Shown here one piece after another: positions 43,499-49,983 of a stretch of DNA of 64,000 nucleotides. The notes beneath the pieces are model-generated. The model did not search any database. It was given only the letters and a program-made list of their open reading frames with translations, and had not been told where the DNA came from. The stretch is from Vulcanimicrobiota bacterium (lineage in GTDB: Bacteria > Vulcanimicrobiota > Xenobia > Xenobiales > JADMJV01), in contig JAFKGI010000036.1 in the NCBI GenBank assembly GCA_017307785.1, positions 1 through 64,000 of the forward strand, written 5' to 3'. A program made the translations under genes and the position numbers. How positions within the stretch are numbered: the stretch's first letter is position 1; every line of letters begins with the position of its first letter.

Positions 43499-44644
43499 AT
43501 TCGCAAAAAGGCGCTGGTCCTGACGGCCACGATAGCGGGGTTTCTCCTGTGGGGGGGACGCCTCAAAATCGAGGTGTCTCCTCCCGCCCCGGCCCGAGCC
43601 GAGGCCAGCGCCACCCCGGCCCCCCCGCGATTGCAAGAGGTGTCCGACCAATTCGTCGAGGTGGTCGACAAGGTCTCACCCGCGGTGGTCAGCATCGACG
43701 CCATCCAGGTGGTGGACGGTTTCCAGCATCCCTTTTCCGATCCGTTTTCCACCCTGATTCAGGACGAGGTCTTTACCGAGGAACGACGGATTCCCAGCGT
43801 CGGTTCGGGAGTGCTGGTCGGTAGCGAAGGTTACATCCTGACCAACCACCACGTGGTCAACGGGGTGCGCGAGATTCGCGTCACTCTGGCCGACAATCGA
43901 GTGGCCGCGGCGCGCTGCGTGGGCAGTGATCCGGCCAGTGACCTGGCCGTGCTCCAGGTCAACCTCAAGCCCCTGTCGGCCCTTGCTTGGGGCGATAGCG
44001 ACGCCCTGAAAACCGGCGAGTTTGTGCTGGCCTTCGGCTCGCCTTTCCGGATGCGCGGTTCGGTCAGTCACGGCATTGTCAGCGGCAAGGGTCGGCATGA
44101 CCTGGGCATCGCCGACTACGAGAATTTCATCCAGACCGATGCCGCCATCAATCCGGGCAACAGCGGTGGCCCGTTGTGCAATTTGAAAGGCGAAGTGGTC
44201 GGAATCAATGCCGCGATGCTTTCCAAGACCGGAGGCTCCCAGGGCATTGGCCTGGCCATTCCCAGTCAACTGGCTCGTTCCGTCTTCCAGGACATCGTAA
44301 AAAAAGGTCGAGTCGACCGGTCCTGGCTGGGAGTCTGGGTGGAGCCGGTCACACCCGAACTGGCCAAGGAGCTGCATCTTCCCTGTTGCCGGGGAGTGCT
44401 GGTGCAGGGCGGCTATCGTTCCGGCCCCGCCGGCAGGGCGGGGGTGCAGGCTTTCGACGTGATCCTGGAGATGGACGGCAAGGCCATTCAGGACGAGCGT
44501 CAGTTTCGCACCATGCTGGCCCCGTTACCCGTGGGGAGGCCCGTTGACCTGCATCTCTGGCGTCGCGGGCGCAGCCTGAAAGCGACGGTAACTCCCGAAA
44601 TTCGGGCCGAGGACTCCTACCATCGCCCGGCTCGTGGATTGTAG
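43499..44644 (+). CDS. HtrA/DegP-like trypsin-type protease with PDZ domain, apparent AUU start
   Basis: This envelope serine protease has 381 residues: membrane anchor or signal (ALVLTATIAGFLLWGG), then the trypsin fold with His in LTNHHVVNG, Asp in SDLAVLQV and Ser in NPGNSGGPL, and one C-terminal PDZ (about 270-365). In its frame no ATG, GTG or TTG occurs near the anchor. ATT at 43499, one base after the trxB stop, gives RKKALVLT, an ideal n-region. GGAGG lies 12 bases upstream and GGTGG 6 bases. The only standard alternative, ATG 43373, would add 42 residues read out of frame across trxB. Confidence 0.88.
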   Translation: MRKKALVLTATIAGFLLWGGRLKIEVSPPAPARAEASATPAPPRLQEVSDQFVEVVDKVSPAVVSIDAIQVVDGFQHPFSDPFSTLIQDEVFTEERRIPSVGSGVLVGSEGYILTNHHVVNGVREIRVTLADNRVAAARCVGSDPASDLAVLQVNLKPLSALAWGDSDALKTGEFVLAFGSPFRMRGSVSHGIVSGKGRHDLGIADYENFIQTDAAINPGNSGGPLCNLKGEVVGINAAMLSKTGGSQGIGLAIPSQLARSVFQDIVKKGRVDRSWLGVWVEPVTPELAKELHLPCCRGVLVQGGYRSGPAGRAGVQAFDVILEMDGKAIQDERQFRTMLAPLPVGRPVDLHLWRRGRSLKATVTPEIRAEDSYHRPARGL

Positions 44645-44740
44645 TACCTTCGTAGGTCTGGCAACAAGTCGTTCATTTCCAGTTCATTCTCCGGCGTTAA
44701 ATACAGATCACACACAAACACACGCAAACGGAGACAGTAA

Positions 44741-45217
44741 ATGAACATTCAGACTTCCGGCAACCTCGTTCCCACCCGTAGCCTGCCCACGGCGCCCAAG
44801 ACGGCCGCCCCCGAAATTCAGCAGGCTCCTCAAGATGAATTCAAGGCCACCAAAGGCGACGACAACGGTGGCGGTCACTTCTCGGGCGGTAAGCTCGTGA
44901 CCCGCGTCATCGGCGGCGCCATCAACGGTATGGCCTGCAACTGGCTGGCCGGCGGCAGCGTGGGTAACGCTGCCCTCATCGGTGGTGGCGTTGGCGCCAC
45001 CTTCGGCGGTGTCGTCGGTGGAATCGGCGGCGCAGTGGTCGGCGGAGCCGCCGGCCGCCCGGGCGTAGGCGCCCTCACCGGTGGAGCCCTGGGTGCCACC
45101 GTCGGCGGTGTCAGCGGAGCCATCAAGGGCGCCGTCACCATGGCCCTGACCAACGCGCTCGGTGGCAGCTATCTGGCCGCCGCCGGCGTCGGTGCCGGTC
45201 TCAGCCTGCTCTTCTAA
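44741..45217 (+). CDS. Glycine-zipper membrane protein
   Basis: The 158-residue protein has a Pro/Gln-rich hydrophilic N-terminus (MNIQTSGNLVPTRSLP, with APQDEF at 29-34). The remaining two-thirds is built of Gly/Ala/Val repeats (GGVGATFGGVVGGIGGAVVGGAAG and similar), the glycine-zipper pattern of tightly packed membrane helices, as in bacteriocin-like or outer-membrane-associated proteins. A GGAGA ribosome-binding site precedes the ATG, and a strong terminator follows at 45237. It shares a PQ-x-D-F-like leader motif with two other proteins. Function unknown. Confidence 0.75.
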   Translation: MNIQTSGNLVPTRSLPTAPKTAAPEIQQAPQDEFKATKGDDNGGGHFSGGKLVTRVIGGAINGMACNWLAGGSVGNAALIGGGVGATFGGVVGGIGGAVVGGAAGRPGVGALTGGALGATVGGVSGAIKGAVTMALTNALGGSYLAAAGVGAGLSLLF

Positions 45218-45236
45218 GCAACTTCCGCAGAGATGG

Positions 45237-45269
45237 AAAAAGCCCGGCCTCGGTCGGGCTTTTTCGTTT
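45237..45269 (+). terminator. Intrinsic (Rho-independent) terminator
   Basis: AAAAAGCCCG (45237-45246), loop GCCTCGGT, CGGGCTTTTT (45255-45264), then CGTTTT. A 10-base perfect stem with T-tracts on both sides, able to work in both directions. It ends the glycine-zipper gene. It is the only textbook terminator I found in the window. Confidence 0.93.
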
Positions 45270-45300
45270 TCTTTCAGGTTCTTGGGCTACCTTGGAGAGC

Positions 45301-45840
45301 ATGCACACCTCTCGACTGACCCACAGCAGTCCCCTCCCGGCCCAGCGCAAATCGGGCGCTCCCGCTCCGGCCTGTCCGCCTCAGGCCGACCGTTTCGAGG
45401 CGAGCAGCCCAAAGGAGGCCGCTTTCGGCTGGAAGGGTCTGGCTCTGGCCGGAATGGCCGTGCTCGGAGTGGCCGGTGGTGCCCAGGTAGCCCAGGCACA
45501 GACGGCGCCCGAGTCAGGCGAGGTCTCCGGGCTGCTGCTTCCCAAAGGCAAGGTCGATAGCGACGGAACCATTCGCAACCCGATCGGCTGGCCGGTCGGC
45601 AAGGTCAAGGCCGACGGCACCATCACCGGGCCGGCGGGCATCGTGCCCAAGGGTCGGGTGGATGACAAAGGGCGCGTCTACGCCTATGGGGAGCTTTTTC
45701 AAAAAGGTCGGGTCGACCCGGATGGCACGGTGCGCAACAATTTTGGCGTCAAGATCGGCTCGGTGCAGGGAGAAGACCCGGGACGACTCGAGCAGGTGGA
45801 AAAGGGCGGAGCCGCTTTGCTGATCCTCATGCAGGACTGA
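45301..45840 (+). CDS. Secreted or anchored repeat protein with about 17-residue DGT repeats
   Basis: The 179-residue protein starts at ATG 45301, 5 bases after GGAG. The N-terminus is Pro/Ser-rich with PPQADRF (26-32), then a hydrophobic segment (about 46-66) ending in an AQA signal-like motif. The rest holds repeated units of period about 17-18 starting at Gly83, Gly100, Gly118, Gly136 and Gly153, each of the form G-K/R-V-x-x-D/K-G. The repeats suggest a small beta-solenoid or beta-propeller-like fold. The family is unrecognised. Its stop is directly against the convergent gene at 45841. Confidence 0.75.
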   Translation: MHTSRLTHSSPLPAQRKSGAPAPACPPQADRFEASSPKEAAFGWKGLALAGMAVLGVAGGAQVAQAQTAPESGEVSGLLLPKGKVDSDGTIRNPIGWPVGKVKADGTITGPAGIVPKGRVDDKGRVYAYGELFQKGRVDPDGTVRNNFGVKIGSVQGEDPGRLEQVEKGGAALLILMQD

Positions 45841-46134
45841 TCAGGGTTCGCCCAGCCAGCGCGAGACTTCCGTGTAGAACCGGTCTTCCAGGTGACGAAA
45901 GCGGTCTTCGTCGACTTCTTCCGGCAGATTTTTGCCATACCAGTTCAGGGTGAAGGGAATCAGCCAGATCCAGCGGACGACATCATAGGGTAGTTTGTCC
46001 GCAGGGGGGTCGTGACATTCCAGGGTTCGCAGAAAGCCTTCCCCTTCATCGGCCAGGAAGCGCCCCTCTTGAAGCGGTTCCATGAATCGCTCCCAGCCCA
46101 TCGCTAGCTGAGAGGGCAGGTCAAAGGCGGTCAA
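45841..46134 (-). CDS. Small paralogous protein A (GWE-PL-RF family)
   Basis: The protein has 97 residues and no signal or membrane segment. It resembles the divergent neighbour at 46138: GWE-x-PL-x-RF, then FLRTL-x-P, a W-x-IP motif (WIWLIP) and a final WLGEP. The two genes are head to head with only 3 bases between the annotated starts. The start used is TTG 46134. A later ATG at 46101 (MGWERF) is possible. Function unknown. Confidence 0.62.
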   Translation of the reverse strand: MTAFDLPSQLAMGWERFMEPLQEGRFLADEGEGFLRTLECHDPPADKLPYDVVRWIWLIPFTLNWYGKNLPEEVDEDRFRHLEDRFYTEVSRWLGEP

Positions 46135-46137
46135 GAA

Positions 46138-46455
46138 ATGCCTCGCGTGTTGCTGACAGATTTAGACCAGGGGTGGGAAGATCTACTGGACCCTTTGCTC
46201 GAGATGCGATTCGACCCGAATTCGGCCCATCGATTTCTGGAAATCTTGAGCGAGATCCATCCCCGTGGAGACGGCATAGACCGTGAATTGATTCGTCGCT
46301 TGTGGACGATTCCGCTGCTGCTTGACCGCATCGGCTGCAGCCTGCAGTTGGAACGCGAAGACCTGTACAAAGAGAAGTTCGTGCCCTGGGAACAATCGGT
46401 TTTCGTGGAACTGGCGCGCATCCTGGGAGAACCTTACGACCGCAGCAAGCGGTAG
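46138..46455 (+). CDS. Small paralogous protein B (GWE-PL-RF family)
   Basis: The 105-residue protein is similar in order and spacing to paralogue A: GWEDLLDPLLEMRF, FLEILSEIHP, the W-T-IP motif (LWTIPLLL) and a final LARILGEPYDRSKR. Start ATG 46138. The ribosome-binding site must lie inside the opposite gene (AAGGCGG about 9 bases upstream). The 3' end overlaps the convergent gene at 46434 by 22 bases. Probably a divergent duplication. Function unknown. Confidence 0.68.
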   Translation: MPRVLLTDLDQGWEDLLDPLLEMRFDPNSAHRFLEILSEIHPRGDGIDRELIRRLWTIPLLLDRIGCSLQLEREDLYKEKFVPWEQSVFVELARILGEPYDRSKR

Positions 46456-46961
46456 AGCAAATCGAGCTGCAGGGTCGGTTGCTGCTTGTGGAACTCGGAC
46501 ATCCTCAGCTCGGTGGAACCCTCACTGAGCCATTCGGGCAGCCGTAGCGGTCCCCAGTTTTTCACGAACCGTTCGAAGCATTCGCCTCCAGCCGGGTGGG
46601 CAAAGGCCGGGTGGCGGCGGGCCCGCTCGATGACTTCGCGAGCTCGCTCGGCGCTGAACATGCCCAGGCGGCGGGCGGTTCGGCACAGGTTGTGAGGGGA
46701 GATGCGTAACCAACGAGCCACTTCTCGCGGGCACTGCTGGGCCAGATACGCCAGTCCCCGGAGAATAGCCGGTCGCTTTTGCGGATTGCGCAGCGCTTTC
46801 TCGGTTTCATTCCAGCATGCGATCGGCAAGTCCCAATCGTCGGCGCTTTGCAGACAGGGCAGAATTAACTTCCAGCCTTCCAGGGGTAGGGGAGAGGGAT
46901 GGCAGGGCGGGGCGCAGGTTCGCTCCAGGAAGCGACTCAACCAGGCCGTGCGCAGAGACAA
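46434..46961 (-). CDS. Helical protein of unknown function
   Basis: The frame is open to a GTG at 47075. I use TTG 46961, preceded by GGGAG at 7 bases, because the longer version overlaps the start of the divergent gene at 47053. The product is 175 residues, rich in Arg, Trp and Leu (LARSLRTAWL-like N-terminus, REVARWLRISPHNLCRT), mostly helical. No known family, no signal peptide. The middle segment LARWLRIS-type region looks like a helix-turn-helix, but I cannot support a DNA-binding claim. It overlaps paralogue B at the 3' end by 22 bases. Confidence 0.55.
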   Translation of the reverse strand: MSLRTAWLSRFLERTCAPPCHPSPLPLEGWKLILPCLQSADDWDLPIACWNETEKALRNPQKRPAILRGLAYLAQQCPREVARWLRISPHNLCRTARRLGMFSAERAREVIERARRHPAFAHPAGGECFERFVKNWGPLRLPEWLSEGSTELRMSEFHKQQPTLQLDLLYRLLRS

Positions 46962-47052
46962 TGGAGCAAGCTCCCGGCTGTAGTGCTCCCACTTCGTCTC
47001 GTGGCCGACTGCCAGGGGAGGAACCTTAGAGCTACTTGCGTAGCCACTTCCG

Positions 47053-47529
47053 ATGTCAAACTCGATAGACTCCACGCCTGCACCTGATTCTCACCACTCG
47101 GTCTCCGAAGACTCCATTCGAGCCCTGGTGCAGTTGGAGGACCTGGAAATGGGTATCCACCAACTCACCGCCTACAAGCTCAAGGTCAAAGCGACCGGTA
47201 ATCCTTATCTTCTCGCTCATTTGCTCTCTCACCTTGGTTATCTACAGACGCGCAAAGGCACCTACGAAGCCGCTCGCGAGACTCTCAACGAGGCCGACTT
47301 CGTGCTGATCGAGGCGGCTCAGCGCGACAGCCGGGAAATCCCCGAGAAGCACCGCGCCTGGCTGCGCTACATGCTGGAGCGCTCGCGCTTTTTCGCTCTC
47401 ACCGGTTGGCAGCAGTCGGCCAACACCATGGTTTTGGAAGCCGTGGAAATGGCGCGCGGAACAGGCCACTTCGACATGTTCAAAGAGGCCAATGCGCTGC
47501 GCGAAGAGTGGGGCTTGCAGGAAACCTAG
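47053..47529 (+). CDS. TPR-like helical repeat protein
   Basis: The 158-residue soluble protein has a short Ser/Pro-rich N-terminus (SNSIDSTPAPDSHHSVSED) then an array of amphipathic helices of TPR style, for example LAHLLSHLGYLQTRKGTYEAARETL and ALTGWQQSANTMVLEAVEMARGTG (both split in two motifs here). It probably binds another protein. Start ATG 47053. The following secreted-protein gene begins 23 bases downstream. Function unknown. Confidence 0.65.
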   Translation: MSNSIDSTPAPDSHHSVSEDSIRALVQLEDLEMGIHQLTAYKLKVKATGNPYLLAHLLSHLGYLQTRKGTYEAARETLNEADFVLIEAAQRDSREIPEKHRAWLRYMLERSRFFALTGWQQSANTMVLEAVEMARGTGHFDMFKEANALREEWGLQET

Positions 47530-47551
47530 AGTTCCTTGGAATTACACAGAG

Positions 47552-48688
47552 ATGAGATCTCTGTTTTTCTGTCTGCTGCTTTCCACCGCCGTGCTGGCCC
47601 AGACTCCCCGGGGAATCCTGGTCGTGGTGGCCCGCGACCGCTCCGGGGCCGAGAACCTCTCAACCCAGCTCATCGCCGCTCGCGATCGAGCCCACCTGAG
47701 CGAGAATCAGCTGCAGGTGCGGCGGGTGCTGGCTCAGGGCTGGTCACCCAAGCGTTTTCAGGAACTGGGCATCCTGGCCGCAGACCTGCCCATGGCCGGC
47801 GTCGGGCGCTACAGTTCCAGCGGCAAGCTGCTGGGGCTGGTGGGCTACCCCGACTTTGTGGAGAAGAAGGTCAGCGACGCCGCCGGCAGCAGCGACCGAT
47901 TGGTGCAGCGCTGGGCCGAGGCCAACGGAGTGGCTTTGCAACCGCCTCAACCGCTGATTCGCGCCGTCACGGTCGTTCCCGAGCTTCAGGAGCCCCTGGC
48001 GATTGGAGCCGAAGTGCTGGTATCGGTGCAGGCCGAAAGCGGCGGCACGGTCCTGCTCAACAGTTCCTCCAACCGCTCGCTGACTTTGCCGGAGGCGGGA
48101 GGTGGGCTGTATCAGGGCAAGTACGTGGTGCAGCCGGAGGAGAAGGGCGACATTGCCCTCTATGCTCACTTCACCAACACCAGGGGCGTCAGCGAAGACA
48201 AACCGGTGGGGCACTTCCAGGCCATCGGCTGGGTGCCGCCGCAAATCACCTCGGTGGAGTCCCTGGGCAACGATGTTTACCGGGTCAGCGGCACCGCCCC
48301 GCCGCGTGCCCTGGTCAAGGCCAGGTGTCATATCGACATGGGACGTTTTCTGTTCGTCGGCTACAGTGACTATGACGCCGAGTGGACGGCACAGGCGGAT
48401 GACAAGGGCGCTTTTGCCTTCAATATGGATCTCAATAAGTCGGAGACGCGTCGCAGCGACATCGATCTGGAAGCGAAGTTTACGCTTTACGCCCAGAATC
48501 CCGACAATGAGGCGGAACGCACGGCCGACTCCGAGTTTAGCAGCACCGTGCGCATGACCTACCTGCATCGCATCTCCCCGGCCTACTACGGCGGCGGCTG
48601 GGGGAACGGCTATCGCAGCGGATTCAACTTCGGCCTGGGTTACCCCGGCTACTATGGGCGCTGGGGCCGCGGCGGTCGCTGGTGGTGA
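47552..48688 (+). CDS. Secreted protein with Gly/Tyr-rich C-terminus
   Basis: From ATG 47552 the protein has 378 residues, with a clean signal peptide (MRSLFFCLLLSTAVLAQTP). The first part (about 25-125) is an alpha/beta domain (RGILVVVARDRSGAENL, RYSSSGKLLGLVGYPDF). The middle part (about 160-345) looks like beta-sandwich repeats (LYQGKYVVQPEEKGDIALYAHF). The last about 35 residues are Gly/Tyr/Arg-rich (YYGGGWGNGYRSG). It may be an envelope or matrix protein. Family unrecognised. It stands before the methyltransferase on the same strand. Confidence 0.72.
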   Translation: MRSLFFCLLLSTAVLAQTPRGILVVVARDRSGAENLSTQLIAARDRAHLSENQLQVRRVLAQGWSPKRFQELGILAADLPMAGVGRYSSSGKLLGLVGYPDFVEKKVSDAAGSSDRLVQRWAEANGVALQPPQPLIRAVTVVPELQEPLAIGAEVLVSVQAESGGTVLLNSSSNRSLTLPEAGGGLYQGKYVVQPEEKGDIALYAHFTNTRGVSEDKPVGHFQAIGWVPPQITSVESLGNDVYRVSGTAPPRALVKARCHIDMGRFLFVGYSDYDAEWTAQADDKGAFAFNMDLNKSETRRSDIDLEAKFTLYAQNPDNEAERTADSEFSSTVRMTYLHRISPAYYGGGWGNGYRSGFNFGLGYPGYYGRWGRGGRWW

Positions 48689-48721
48689 AGGACTGACTTA
48701 GACGGACGCGAACCGGCCGCC

Positions 48722-49534
48722 ATGCACATCCAGCCGGCCAAATTCCTGGAGATTTTCGATCAGGATATGCGGGGCGACACCGACCTGCACGATAAGGTCT
48801 ACTACACGGTCACCCGCCCCAAGTTCGCGGCTCTGGTGGAAACCATGGCTGCTTTGCCCGAGCCCAGGTCAGTTCTGGAGATCGGCACCAGCCGATTTTC
48901 TCGGCAGCTCAAGCGGGCCTGTCCTCATTGGGAGGTGCACACCCTGGATCTGGGTTCGACACATAAGGATGTCTCGGAAGCAGCCGGTCTTTCTTTTCAT
49001 CTCGGCAACGTCTTGAACCCGCTGCCCGCACCTCGAGACTACTACGACCTGATTCTCTTCAGTGAGGTGATCGAGCATCTGCAGGGCAATCCCCGTCTGG
49101 CTTTGCGTCATCTGCGCGAATGCTTGAAGCCGGGAGGGCGATTGCTGCTGACCACCCCCAATTTGGGCCGACTGCTCAATCGGGTGAAGCTTCTCCTGGG
49201 CCGCTCACCGGTGCCGGAGATCGGACCTCCCGAGTGGTGGGGCGGTCATATGCGTGAATACACCTACCCCGAGATCCGCAACATGCTCGACCGTGAGGGA
49301 TATCACCTCGAACAAGGTGGTCCTCACATGTACTGGGATGGAGTGCACTTCTATATGAACTCCGGGCCTTTCGAGAGAAACGAGGATACGGGCAAAGTCG
49401 AGTTTCATCGGCGTTTCGGCGGCTGGAAAATGCCCCTGGGGCTGGTTTACTCGGTCCTGACCAACCGCATCGCTCAGTGGGTGCCCAGCCTGCGTCACGG
49501 GATGTTGGTGGTGGCCACTCGCCCGGCGCCTTAG
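48722..49534 (+). CDS. SAM-dependent methyltransferase (class I)
   Basis: The 270-residue protein has the class I Rossmann motifs: motif I SVLEIGTSRFS, acidic HTLDLGS in motif II, DLILFSEVIEHLQGN (motif III/IV) and LKPGGRLLLTTPN (motif V). The pattern is of the UbiE/Ubie-like or methyltransferase-11/23 type. The target is unknown. It has a long C-terminal tail with WWGGHMREYTYPE and ending HGMLVVATRPAP. The ATG is at 48722. The stop overlaps the convergent dtd by 4 bases. Confidence 0.85.
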   Translation: MHIQPAKFLEIFDQDMRGDTDLHDKVYYTVTRPKFAALVETMAALPEPRSVLEIGTSRFSRQLKRACPHWEVHTLDLGSTHKDVSEAAGLSFHLGNVLNPLPAPRDYYDLILFSEVIEHLQGNPRLALRHLRECLKPGGRLLLTTPNLGRLLNRVKLLLGRSPVPEIGPPEWWGGHMREYTYPEIRNMLDREGYHLEQGGPHMYWDGVHFYMNSGPFERNEDTGKVEFHRRFGGWKMPLGLVYSVLTNRIAQWVPSLRHGMLVVATRPAP

Positions 49535-49983
49535 CTGCGCAGTTCGTCGGTATCCAGCCAGAGAGTGACCGGACCATCGTTGGTGAGCGAGACGTCCATA
49601 TGGGTTTGAAAAACACCCGTCTCCACCCGTGGTAGAACCGAACGCAACCGATCGACGAAGTGCTCGTAGAGTGGCACCGCCAACTCGGGTCGGGCGGCGC
49701 CGGTAAAAGACGGCCGGCGACCCTTCTTGCAGTCGCCAAAGAGGGTAAACTGCGACACCACCAGCGCGGAGCCACCGACATCCAGCAGCGAGAGGTTCAT
49801 TTTGCCGGCTTCGTCCTCGAAAATGCGCAGGTTTACGATCTTGTCGGCCAACCACTCGGCTTCCTGGCTACTGTCGGTCTGGCTCACTCCGAGAAGAATG
49901 AGAAAGCCGCGCTCGATAGCGCCGCGCACGGTGCCCTCGACCTTGACGTCAGCCCGAGAGACCTTCTGGACCAGTGCCCTCAA
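49531..49983 (-). CDS. dtd: D-aminoacyl-tRNA deacylase
   Basis: Dtd hydrolyses D-amino acids misattached to tRNA, a proofreading function. The 150-residue protein has the family signature LVVSQFTLFGD and NDGPVTLWLDT (the NxGPVT motif) and an N-terminal MRALVQKVSRA. The start is TTG 49983, which overlaps the rel stop in a TTGA junction, so it is co-translated with the stringent-response enzyme. The overlap with the methyltransferase stop is 4 bases. Confidence 0.96.
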   Translation of the reverse strand: MRALVQKVSRADVKVEGTVRGAIERGFLILLGVSQTDSSQEAEWLADKIVNLRIFEDEAGKMNLSLLDVGGSALVVSQFTLFGDCKKGRRPSFTGAARPELAVPLYEHFVDRLRSVLPRVETGVFQTHMDVSLTNDGPVTLWLDTDELRS

